This document shows positions 1-6,492 of a stretch of 16,166 nt of DNA, piece after piece. This stretch comes from Nostoc sp. GT001 (lineage in GTDB: Bacteria; Cyanobacteriota; Cyanobacteriia; Cyanobacteriales; Nostocaceae). The DNA is taken from contig NZ_JAUDRJ010000003.1 of NCBI RefSeq assembly GCF_030382115.1, forward strand, positions 3,888,814-3,904,979. Direction: 5' to 3'. The notes under the pieces are model-generated. The model searched no databases. It had not been told where the DNA came from and worked only from the letters and a program-made list of their open reading frames with translations. The position numbers and the translations under genes are program-made. Numbering within the stretch: position 1 is the first letter of the stretch; each line of letters begins with the position of its first letter.

Positions 1-102
1 ATTCTGTACGACTCGCTACCGCTGCAAATCAATAAGCTATCCGCAGCGGGAACGTAGAGAGCATCTTAATTCTGAATCCTTCTTCAATTATTTGTATATA
101 GC

Positions 103-492
103 TAGGACTTACGCACTGTACAACTTAATCATGGTATGCATATACGAAAATGGGTCATTTCAGCCTTTTATTAATCGTTCTTCGATGGTCATCTGTAGGG
201 GTTTCATTGGTGTCAACTTAACGCAAAAACTATGTCCCGCAAGAAACTTCAGTTCCAAGAATCATAGCGAAAGTCATCTGAAGATGACTAGATATCCCCA
301 AAAATATTCAGTCTACTTCAGTAGACTTTAACTATGAGCCAGAGAATTTATTCTCTGGCGGGTTATGAAGCCCGCAGCGAAGCTATTTCTAGCTGAAGTT
401 GACACCAATGAGCAATGTGCTTTACCCCTACGACAGACGTGCTTTTTCAAAGAATCCATATTTGGTATTTTCTGTCAATGCGTAAGTCCTAA
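103..492. mobile_element. Degraded MITE/IS remnant with AGGACTTACGCA terminal inverted repeats
   Basis: The sequence TAGGACTTACGCA at 103-115 is repeated in inverted orientation at 479-491. The right end, 471-492 (TCTGTCAATGCGTAAGTCCT plus AA), matches the right end of the IS remnant at 5318-5339 at 21 of 22 positions. The two elements therefore share a terminus and probably a transposase family. No transposase frame can be read inside this copy. The interior is occupied by a second inverted-repeat element and three hairpins. The small open frame at 92-331 has no ribosome binding site or recognisable product and is not called as a gene. The shared ends are seen directly; the mobile-element interpretation is inference. 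Confidence 0.6.
195..431. repeat. Nested inverted-repeat element with three internal hairpins
   Basis: GTAGGGGT at 195-202 pairs with ACCCCTAC at 424-431. The 16-base TCATTGGTGTCAACTT at 204-219 pairs perfectly with 396-411. Three hairpins lie between the arms: AGTCATC/GATGACT (272-289), AGTCTAC/GTAGACT (310-327) and GCCAGAGAAT/ATTCTCTGGC (338-359). The element sits wholly within the AGGACTTACGCA-bounded element, as if one repeat had inserted into another. Hairpin clusters of this sort are common between genes in Nostoc-type genomes. It could be a palindromic mobile repeat or a structured RNA remnant; nothing here decides which. Confidence 0.6.
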
Positions 493-592
493 TAGCAATC
501 CTAAATGAGTTGTGAAAATGCGCGATGTCCAGATACCCGACTTCTCGAAGAAGTCGGGTATCTAATTTTTCACGAATGATTTAGGATTGCCA
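493..592. repeat. ~100-bp palindromic MITE-like repeat with a 15-bp-stem hairpin
   Basis: The outer arms are TAGCAATCCTAAATGAGTTG at 493-512, continuing to 518, and an imperfect inverted copy at about 567-592; both contain GCAATCCTAAAT and GTGAAAA. The centre, 531-563, is a perfect hairpin: AGATACCCGACTTCT, loop CGA, AGAAGTCGGGTATCT. It directly abuts the right end of the preceding element, so this gap is a stack of repeats. No coding capacity is seen. The structure is read directly; the mobility class is inferred from its similarity to repeats frequent in Nostocales. Confidence 0.65.
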
Positions 593-650
593 TAGCAGCC
601 TTCTAGTCTATTCGGACATAACAATTAGAAATAACTAACATCCTCTAAGA

Positions 651-1130
651 TCAGCTAGCAGGTACAGCTATTTTACTGTGTTTGCTAACGTAGTTCACAA
701 ATAATTGCTTTAATCGGGGACTAACGCCAGCATGTTCAAAGAATCCAAAGCCGAGATTTCTTGCTTTTGCTAAGGTTTCTTCTGGCGTTAATCCTTCCTG
801 GATAGCGATACTCAACAACGCAATTCCAGTCGATCGCATCCCGGCGGCACAATGCACAACTGCTGGTTTCGGGATTTGTTCGAGTGTTGTGAGGATTTTG
901 GTAATCACCTCTTCATTCAAATTTTTGAGATCCACCTTGAGTGGAACATTTTGATAATACAGCCCCAATGCTTCCGCTATTTTTTGCTCATCCTGAGAAA
1001 ATCCTAGTTCATCAGGCGATCGCAAATTGAGAACAGACTTAAAACCCTCTTGAATAGCTTGCTCAAGCTGTTTTGGTATGACTTGTCCTGTTGTTGTCAA
1101 GTTTTCGTTAATTTGTATGGCGTTGATCAC
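651..1130 (-). CDS. DUF442/BLH-type phosphatase-like protein
   Basis: A 159-residue protein of the beta-lactamase-hydrolase-like phosphatase family (DUF442), relatives of tyrosine and dual-specificity phosphatases. With the start chosen here, the P-loop signature is HCAAGMRS, giving nucleophile Cys94 and phosphate-binding Arg99 in the CX4R spacing used by this family. LNLRSPDE (about 35-41) matches the usual N-terminal family motif and LTPEETLAKARNLGF follows the P-loop. The frame is open to a TTG at 1232, but a GTG at 1130 is preceded by AAGGAG at good spacing, and family homology begins at INAIQINENLTTTGQ, so the shorter form is preferred. The longer form would add a hydrophobic N-terminal stretch. 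It is divergent from the acetyltransferase downstream and no partner is evident. The substrate is unknown. Confidence 0.85.
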   Translation of the reverse strand: MINAIQINENLTTTGQVIPKQLEQAIQEGFKSVLNLRSPDELGFSQDEQKIAEALGLYYQNVPLKVDLKNLNEEVITKILTTLEQIPKPAVVHCAAGMRSTGIALLSIAIQEGLTPEETLAKARNLGFGFFEHAGVSPRLKQLFVNYVSKHSKIAVPAS

Positions 1131-1555
1131 ATTCACTCCTTCTAACTTTCTAGATGTCTTCCAGCTTGCTAAATACTCTAAGAGAACAAGCTTTGAGAAG
1201 ATATTCAAAATAAACACAACAAAATTAGCCAAATATCACAATATATTGCTTGATTACTTCAAAATTTGTCTTTTGAAGTTGGTTATTTTATTGCTTTATC
1301 CATAATATACGGTTTATCGATAGTATTAGTGGTGATTAGAGCTTATTATACTTTTCATCGATAAAATTACCGTAGATTATATTTCAGGAGTTATACTATT
1401 GGGCAAGTTGGGGGAGCAATTGGATCGAGATTTTCGCGAACAAGTGTATAAATAGAACAATTCTTCTTTTTAAACTGGGCAAATAGTCCAAGACTAAAAT
1501 TTTCATTCATACTGCTTTCCCCCTGCCCCCTGCCTCCAACCCCAGCCCTGAACCT
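1131..1555. other. Intergenic region between phosphatase and acetyltransferase genes
   Basis: This 425-bp divergent intergenic region is AT-rich. It holds an inverted repeat, ACGGTTTATCGAT at 1309-1321 against ATCGATAAAATTACCGT at 1357-1373, which could be an operator pair or a small hairpin. A C-rich run, CCCCCTGCCCCCTGCCTCC (about 1519-1537), resembles low-complexity repeats common near Nostoc genes. A 39-codon minus-strand frame, 1391-1510, starts at an ATG with a purine-rich upstream stretch (GGGGGAAAG) but matches nothing I recognise and is not called as a gene. Confidence 0.4.
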
Positions 1556-2053
1556 ATGAGCGCTAACGAAATATCCCTTCGACCTGCCCAAGAAACAGAT
1601 GCGTGGGTGCTGAGTGCAATTCATATTGCTGCTATTAAAGCTCTACCTGCAACTTTCTACACCCAAAAAGAACTTTTAGCTTGGCGCAATTACCGCGATA
1701 AACCTGATGGTTCAAATATCTTGAAGAGTATGAAAACAGAATCTTTTTGGGTTGCGATCGAGGGTGATGTTGTTATCGGTTTTGCTAGTTTCATTGTTGA
1801 TGAACTAATCGGGCTGTATGTGCATCCTAAATATCAAGGTAAAGGGATTGGCCGTGCTTTAGTTCAACATTTTTGTGACGAAGCAACTGAGCAAGGCATA
1901 GATAAGGTAATTACAACTGCTAGCCTTTATGCTGAAGGGTTTTATTTACGACTAGGATTTACTGCCATCCAAAAAGCACCTCATTATTTAAGAAGTGGGA
2001 TATTTGTTCCAGTTACTAAAATGAGTAAAACATTAGCTACCACACCAAAATAA
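1556..2053 (+). CDS. GNAT family N-acetyltransferase
   Basis: A 165-residue protein of typical single-domain GNAT length. The acetyl-CoA binding motif A is clear: LIGLYVHPKYQGKGIGRALVQ (about residues 84-104), with the Q/RxxGxG/A pyrophosphate loop QGKGIG. The N-terminal region ISLRPAQETDAWVLSAIHIAA is the usual beta1-alpha1 start, and the C-terminal SLYAEGFYLRLGFTAIQKAPHYLRSGI is the beta5/motif B region (FYxRxGF). It transfers an acetyl group from acetyl-CoA to an amine; the acceptor cannot be told from sequence. The ATG at 1556 follows a C-rich repeat and lacks a good ribosome binding site, but homology begins within the first ten residues. It lies 119 bp ahead of a TetR gene on the same strand and may or may not be cotranscribed with it. 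Confidence 0.92.
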   Translation: MSANEISLRPAQETDAWVLSAIHIAAIKALPATFYTQKELLAWRNYRDKPDGSNILKSMKTESFWVAIEGDVVIGFASFIVDELIGLYVHPKYQGKGIGRALVQHFCDEATEQGIDKVITTASLYAEGFYLRLGFTAIQKAPHYLRSGIFVPVTKMSKTLATTPK

Positions 2054-2150
2054 ATTTGAGAAGTTAAATATTTTCAATAACTTTAAAAATGTTGGCATAA
2101 ACACTATTTTCACCAAATTACGACCACTTTTTCTACATAATCTATGATGA

Positions 2151-2162
2151 AAGTAAGTACTT
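2151..2162. promoter_or_regulatory. Near-palindromic candidate TetR operator
   Basis: GTAAGTACTTGC, just upstream of the tetR-type start codon at 2173, is an almost perfect 12-bp palindrome (one mismatched pair) centred on AGTACT. Autoregulation from palindromes next to the start is common for TetR regulators. No second copy was searched for systematically. Confidence 0.3.
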
Positions 2163-2172
2163 GCCAGCATAA

Positions 2173-2781
2173 ATGCATAAAACCATCCGTTCCTCAACTC
2201 TCACCCGTACACGTTTGATAGAAGCCGCCTTGCAGGTATTTGCCAGTTTAGGTGTTCAAGGAGCAACTACCCGTGAAATAGCTCGTGTTGCTGGTGTGAA
2301 TGAGGTGACTTTATTTCGCCACTTTGCTAGCAAAGAACAACTTCTGGGAGCGGTAATGAAAAATGCCTTAGCACTCCAGACAGAAGCTCTTGCACACCCC
2401 GAAGCGTGGACACAGGATCTAAAAATTGATTTAAAACAGTATGCCCATCTTTACAATACTATGCTAGAGACACAGGAGGACTTAATTCGTACCTTCATTG
2501 GAGAAGCCAAACGTCATCCAGAGGCAGCCAAACAAGTGATTCAAGAAGCTGCCAAGCCCTTAGCGGAAAAACTAGTGGCTTACCTGCAATCGAGTCAGAA
2601 GCGAGGCACTGTCCGAGCAGACCTCGATCCATTTCCGGCTGTCGATATGTTTACAGGAATGCTGTTAGCTGGAATGTTATGCCGCAGTGCAAAATTCAAT
2701 TCCAGCAACTATAGCTGTGAGGACTATATCGAAACCTGTGTAGATATTTTTGTGCGTGGTATCAGTACTACTCCCCTTTAA
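2173..2781 (+). CDS. TetR/AcrR family transcriptional regulator
   Basis: A 202-residue protein with a classic TetR N-terminal DNA-binding domain: RTRLIEAALQVFASLGVQGATTREIARVAGVNEVTLFRHFASKEQLLGAV, residues about 13-60. The second and third helices of the helix-turn-helix (TTREIARVAGV, NEVTLFRHF) and the following SKEQLL are well conserved. The rest is an all-helical ligand/dimer domain of ordinary length with no recognisable effector specificity. It most likely acts as a homodimeric repressor of itself or a neighbour; a near-palindrome lies just upstream. The ATG at 2173 lacks a strong ribosome binding site but fits the family's N-terminus. The adjacent gene upstream is a GNAT acetyltransferase and downstream, convergent, is xylulokinase. 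Its target genes are unknown. Confidence 0.93.
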   Translation: MHKTIRSSTLTRTRLIEAALQVFASLGVQGATTREIARVAGVNEVTLFRHFASKEQLLGAVMKNALALQTEALAHPEAWTQDLKIDLKQYAHLYNTMLETQEDLIRTFIGEAKRHPEAAKQVIQEAAKPLAEKLVAYLQSSQKRGTVRADLDPFPAVDMFTGMLLAGMLCRSAKFNSSNYSCEDYIETCVDIFVRGISTTPL

Positions 2782-3021
2782 GGTTGATACAAATAGGCAG
2801 GAAGGGAGTAGGGAGCAGGGAGAAAGGGGAAAGAGTTAGAGACAAATTATTGTTTCTGAATTCTTCTTTAAGTTCAACCGATATAAATACCAGCTTATTT
2901 ATTTATATACATAAAGATAAAAGTAGAGCGATCGCCACTAACTAAAAGCGCTTGTTGTTTTGCCAACACTTGTTTGCGTAAATCTTCGGTAATTCACTCT
3001 CACTTTAAGATAATTTAATTA

Positions 3022-4509
3022 TCAACGCACAGCTTTCAAGGTATCGAAAAGTAACTTATAGCGCTTAAAACCTGCTTCATACAAAGGATTTGGCTGTGGC
3101 TGTACGACATTACTAGCCTGCGGTAAAATGTTGAGTGCAGCTTCTAAATTGGGATAAACACCAATCCCCACCATTGCCAAAATAGCAGCTCCATAAGCAG
3201 CTCCTTCTTCAGCTTTGGGAGCAATAAGTTTAGTTTGCAGAACATCTGCCAAAATTTGTAACCAGATGTGAGAGCGTGCGCCTCCACCCGTTGCTAAAAG
3301 TTGATCGAGGGGAGCGATCGCACTAATTACCTCCAATGCTTCTCGCAAGCTAAATGCAACCCCTTCCAGCACTGCACGAGTTATATCTGCTTGCGTATGA
3401 GCTAATAATAAATTCACGAAAGCACCACGAGTATCTGGATCGAGGTGGGGACTGCGCTCTCCTGCAAGGTGGGGTAGAAATAGAACACCACGCGCCCCAG
3501 GCTGCGATCGCTCTGCCATATCCATCAACTCGGTGTAGGATATATGCGGTGCAAATGTATCTCGATACCAACGCAGAGAACCACCTGCCGCTAGCGTCAC
3601 TCCCAGCAGATGATAGCCACCATCCACATGGCAGAACAAATGTACCCGACCTTCTGGATCGGGAATTGGGCGATGTCTACGACGGGCTACGCCTACGCAC
3701 GGTGCAAAGATCACTCCTGATGTACCGATACTCAAACTACCCCGGCTCAGGTTGCTTGATGAGATGCCCAAACCAATGGCTGCTGCGGCATTGTCACCTC
3801 CACCTGCGACTACGGGTAATCCCACAGGTAATCCCACACGGGCAGCTATCTCTGATTTTAACCGTCCAGCGATCGCGGTAGATTCGATGACTAGGGGAAA
3901 CAACGCTGGTTTTATATTGAGAGCATGGAGAATATTTGTATCCCATTGCCGATTCGCCAGATTCAGACAGCCGATACCAGAGGCATCAGATGGTTCTGTC
4001 ACTGGCTCACCCGTTAGCACATATCCCAGATAATCCTTTGGTAAAAGAATTTGCCACAGCCGAGCATAGGCTTGTGGTTCTTCAGCCCGCAACCATAGAA
4101 GCTTCGGCAGTTGAAACCCCGTAATTGCTGGGTTTCCAGTGCGCTGGATCAACTCCTGACGGGGAATAGCGGCTTCTATCTCAGCAACAGCTTTACCTGT
4201 GCGCTGGTCATTCCACAAAATTGCTGGTCTGATTGCTTTGCCTTCTGCATCGAGAGGAACCATCCCATGCATTTGTCCAGACAAACCGAGTGCGATCGGT
4301 CGATGTTCATCTAGCTGTTGAGTAACATCTAAAAGAGCATCCAAACTTGCTTCAATCCAATCCGATGAGTTCTGTTCCGTCCAACCGGGTTGTGGAGTTA
4401 ACAAGGGATAGCTTCTGGTTGACTGAGCGATAATTTGTCCTTGCAGATTAACTGCGATCGCTCGTACTCCTCCTGTACCCAAGTCTAAGCCAACTACGAT
4501 GTCGCTCAA
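3022..4509 (-). CDS. xylB: Xylulokinase (FGGY carbohydrate kinase)
   Basis: A cytoplasmic kinase that phosphorylates D-xylulose to xylulose 5-phosphate with ATP, feeding the pentose phosphate pathway. N-terminal ATPase motif [11 protein letters not shown], the xylulokinase-type SGQMHGM (about residues 77-83), WNDQRT, catalytic-Asp motif [11 protein letters not shown] (Asp at about 239), IGTSGV, and the C-terminal [19 protein letters not shown] followed by EEGAAYGAA are all present. Length (~495) is normal. A TTG at 4521 is also open, but TTG at 4509 has GGAGG five bases upstream and gives the expected start [11 protein letters not shown] stretch at about residues 272-280 (VGVARRRHR) is encoded by an apparent small dispersed repeat (3670-3698) within an otherwise normal domain. 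A polyol dehydrogenase on the same strand at 14667-16166 could supply its ketose substrate. Confidence 0.93.
   Translation of the reverse strand: MSDIVVGLDLGTGGVRAIAVNLQGQIIAQSTRSYPLLTPQPGWTEQNSSDWIEASLDALLDVTQQLDEHRPIALGLSGQMHGMVPLDAEGKAIRPAILWNDQRTGKAVAEIEAAIPRQELIQRTGNPAITGFQLPKLLWLRAEEPQAYARLWQILLPKDYLGYVLTGEPVTEPSDASGIGCLNLANRQWDTNILHALNIKPALFPLVIESTAIAGRLKSEIAARVGLPVGLPVVAGGGDNAAAAIGLGISSSNLSRGSLSIGTSGVIFAPCVGVARRRHRPIPDPEGRVHLFCHVDGGYHLLGVTLAAGGSLRWYRDTFAPHISYTELMDMAERSQPGARGVLFLPHLAGERSPHLDPDTRGAFVNLLLAHTQADITRAVLEGVAFSLREALEVISAIAPLDQLLATGGGARSHIWLQILADVLQTKLIAPKAEEGAAYGAAILAMVGIGVYPNLEAALNILPQASNVVQPQPNPLYEAGFKRYKLLFDTLKAVR
3670..3698. repeat. Small dispersed repeat inserted in the xylulokinase coding frame
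   Basis: The 29-bp stretch begins GCGATGTCTACGACGGGCTA and ends CGCCTACGC. It resembles very short dispersed repeats that I associate with Nostoc-type genomes, sometimes inside genes. On the coding strand it gives VGVARRRHR, between [11 protein letters not shown] and [14 protein letters not shown]. Family members normally run straight from the SGVIFA-type strand to a P.DPEGR segment. The reading frame is maintained across it. Copy number elsewhere in the genome cannot be checked here. Confidence 0.6.
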
Positions 4510-4600
4510 TTGCTCCTCCAAATTCTTAATCGTGATATATTCCTACACTGAACTGCAAGCATTACTGAGTAGGCTTATCAGCGGCTCTGGTTATTGCTTG

Positions 4601-4747
4601 ATATCATGTCCGCTTGATTACTTACTAAACCCCAAGAACCCCACCCCGCCAAAGCTGCGCTTTGTCTCCCCTCCCGAAGAGCGGGGAGGGGCTGGGGGTG
4701 GGGTGCAATGACTGTGGAAATCATAACTAATTATGCGGACATGATAT
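4601..4747. repeat. MITE-like element with 13-bp inverted ends and a GC-rich inner palindrome
   Basis: ATATCATGTCCGC at 4601-4613 is the exact inverse of GCGGACATGATAT at 4735-4747. The interior (about 4630-4705) is itself a large imperfect palindrome: ACCCCACCCCGCC and CTCCCCTCCC on one side, GGGGAGGGGC and GGGGGTGGGGT on the other. It does not encode a protein. It lies between the divergent xylulokinase and CHAT genes. The structure is seen directly; mobility is inferred. Confidence 0.55.
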
Positions 4748-4853
4748 GAGACGTTAAATTTTCTCCAACATCTGCCAATATGGCAAGACTTAATAAGTTT
4801 TATTATATTTACTTTATTAAGAGGATATCAGAGAAGTATCAAATATTTCTTCA

Positions 4854-4931
4854 TCCCCCCTAATCTCCCTTAAAAAAGGGGGGAATAAGAGTCTTAAAGT
4901 CCCCTTTTTAAGGGGGATTTAGGGAGAGATA
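4854..4931. repeat. Imperfect palindromic repeat (CCCCCTAATCTCCCTTAAAA type)
   Basis: CCCCCCTAATCTCCCTTAAA, continuing into AAAGGGGGG, is followed about 20 bp later by CCCCTTTTTAAGGGGGATTT and AGGGAGA. The two halves are internally hairpinned and are also inverses of each other. This pattern is a widespread intergenic repeat in cyanobacteria. There is no coding content. Confidence 0.5.
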
Positions 4932-4977
4932 TAAGGGTTAGATGTATACAAAAAAACTTTTCAGACATCCTCTAAGA

Positions 4978-5339
4978 TTAGGACTTACAAATTGACAAAA
5001 AATAGTACCCATGTATACTAAACAGAACAAGTCTTAGTGAGATTGTTCACAATATACTCGCGCACCACTAAAAATTCATACTAATTGAAAATTGTATTTT
5101 CAGAACACATTTTCTCTCAACGAACAAATGCTTGAAGTGAACAAAATATGTGTGTTTTAATTGCATGGCTATCTCTAACCATGAATCGACAAATACCACA
5201 TACTTGTTTTATCGCTCTGTGAAAACTTTCAATTCTCCAATGAGTATCAGGAATTGTCACAAATTTTCCGATACCTGCTTTTGACGACACTCATTTTTAA
5301 CTGCATTATCTTAGCAATCTGTCAATGCGTAAGTCTTAA
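4978..5339. mobile_element. Internally deleted IS remnant upstream of the CHAT gene
   Basis: The left end TTAGGACTTACAAATTGACA (4978-4997) and the inverse of the right end, TTAAGACTTACGCATTGACA (5320-5339), match at 17 of 20 positions. The right end is almost identical to the end of the repeat element at 471-492. About 360 bp remain, containing only the C-terminal part of a transposase frame on the minus strand. The element is therefore a deletion derivative of an IS and not autonomous. It ends 95 bp before the CHAT start codon and could supply or disturb its promoter region. Confidence 0.7.
5018..5290 (-). pseudogene. DDE transposase C-terminal remnant with in-frame stops
   Basis: Read on the minus strand from 5290, the frame gives THWRIESFHRAIKQVCG followed by ICRFMVRDSHAIKTHIF and CSLQAFVR. 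The Glu of WRIE, six residues, then Lys fits the E(6)K signature around the catalytic Glu of IS4-like DDE transposases. A TGA at 5117-5119 follows QAFVR, but the same frame continues EKMCSENTIFN, then a TAG at 5081-5083, and ends at 5018-5020. The run-on resembles a transposase tail, so the stops look like later mutations. Most of the protein, including the two catalytic Asp regions, is absent. The exact IS family is not certain. Confidence 0.75.
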
Positions 5340-5433
5340 AAAACAGCTTTCCGGAATTCTTAATTTTAGCTTTGGAGTAACATTTATCCCTTTCCAATCT
5401 GGCAGGGTTTAATACATTCATCAAGGGTGGGAG

Positions 5434-6474
5434 ATGGTTAAGGAACAAGCTACTCAGCCACAAAAAATTTTGATTCTGGCAGCAATTCCCCACGGTTTGC
5501 GCTTGGATAAAGAAATGAGAGAAGTTGAAGAATGTATCCGACGTGCTGTAAGACGAGATATATTTGATGTTGATATTAGAACTGCTGTTAGACCCCAGGA
5601 TATTCGCAGGGCGATCGCAGAAGAAAAACCCACAATCGTGCATTTCTGCGGACACGGTTTAGAAGATGGAAGTTTGTTGTTAGAAGATAACGGGGGACAG
5701 AACAAAGTTGTGCCACCAGAAGGGCTGGCATCTCTTTTTGAGTTACACGCAGATTATGTAAACTGTGTGCTACTAAATGCTTGCCACTCTGTCAAATCTG
5801 CTGAGGCAATTAGTAAATATATTAATTATGCCATTGGCATGAACCAGGAGATTCAGGATCAATCTGCAATCCAGTTTGCTCAAGGTTTTTATGATGGATT
5901 GGGTTACGCAACTTCAAAAATTCAAGATGTATTTCCAAGAGCATTTCAGGAAGGTTTAGTGGCGATTAAACTAGAAAGCCTTTCCCAAGCCGAGATTCCA
6001 GTTATTAAAACCAGAATAAATATAGATAAACCACATAAACCAATGGATATTTCTTTACTAGTGAGATTTTTAACGCCCTGTCTGCCATTTCTACTGAATG
6101 TGGGCAATAAGGCAGTGGAAGGAGCATCCCAGAAGCTTGGTGAGGATGTTTGGCGAAAAGCGACTGTTGTTTGGAGTAAGTTGCAACCAAAGGTAGAAGG
6201 TAAAGCAGCGGCTTTGGAAGCAGCTAAGGATGTAGCAAATGATCCAGAAGATGAAGATTTACAAACTGCATTGCGGGTACAACTGAAGAAAATTTTAGAA
6301 GGGGAACCCACACTGGCAGCAGAAATTGCTCAAATTCTATCAGAAAAATCCATTACAGGGACTGATGGTGATAATATCCAGCAAGATGTCAGTGGTACTG
6401 GCAACCAAGTGATTGGAAAAATGGACGGTAATGCCAAAGCAATTGGTAGAGTACACGGCAACGTAAATATGTAA
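5434..6474 (+). CDS. CHAT-domain (caspase-like) protein with C-terminal Gly/Asn-rich signalling motif
   Basis: A 346-residue protein with three parts. Residues about 10-165 are a CHAT caspase-like protease domain: KILILAAIPHGLRLDKEMRE, then IVHFCGHG with catalytic His74, then CVLLNACHS with catalytic Cys117, and NYAIGMNQEI. Residues about 205-300 form a helical region that opens with a hydrophobic stretch (LLVRFLTPCLPFLLN) followed by amphipathic and charged helices, possibly a membrane-acting or adaptor domain. Residues about 311-346 are Gly/Asn/Gln-rich (IQQDVSGTGNQVIG, then KMDGNAKAIGRVHGNV) and match the N-terminus of the next gene. The ATG at 5434 has AAGGG six bases upstream. The next gene starts 18 bp after the stop, so the two are probably cotranscribed. 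Likely role: protease effector of an NLR-type defence or cell-death module. The protease target is unknown. Confidence 0.88.
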   Translation: MVKEQATQPQKILILAAIPHGLRLDKEMREVEECIRRAVRRDIFDVDIRTAVRPQDIRRAIAEEKPTIVHFCGHGLEDGSLLLEDNGGQNKVVPPEGLASLFELHADYVNCVLLNACHSVKSAEAISKYINYAIGMNQEIQDQSAIQFAQGFYDGLGYATSKIQDVFPRAFQEGLVAIKLESLSQAEIPVIKTRINIDKPHKPMDISLLVRFLTPCLPFLLNVGNKAVEGASQKLGEDVWRKATVVWSKLQPKVEGKAAALEAAKDVANDPEDEDLQTALRVQLKKILEGEPTLAAEIAQILSEKSITGTDGDNIQQDVSGTGNQVIGKMDGNAKAIGRVHGNVNM

Positions 6475-6492
6475 TGAAGGTAGTTATGACTT

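Noticed and set aside
92..331. 79-codon frame near the window start
   Set aside because: It crosses two inverted-repeat ends and a hairpin, has no ribosome binding site and no recognisable product.
2890..3005. Minus-strand stretch reading ITEDLRKQVLAKQQALLVSG
   Set aside because: About 33 codons between stops with no start codon; it could be a gene fragment but has no recognisable match.
3810..3840. Tandem GGTAATCCCACA duplication giving GLPVGLPV in xylulokinase
   Set aside because: Family members have a similarly spaced GLPxGTPVVAG here, so it is likely normal sequence rather than an insertion.
3354..3881. 175-codon plus-strand frame antisense to xylulokinase
   Set aside because: The opposite frame has all xylulokinase motifs; the antisense frame has none and overlaps other antisense frames.
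638..4978. 14-base repeat ACATCCTCTAAGAT at 638-651 and 4965-4978
   Set aside because: The second copy abuts the IS relic, which is suggestive, but the match is short and ends abruptly; not enough to call an element.
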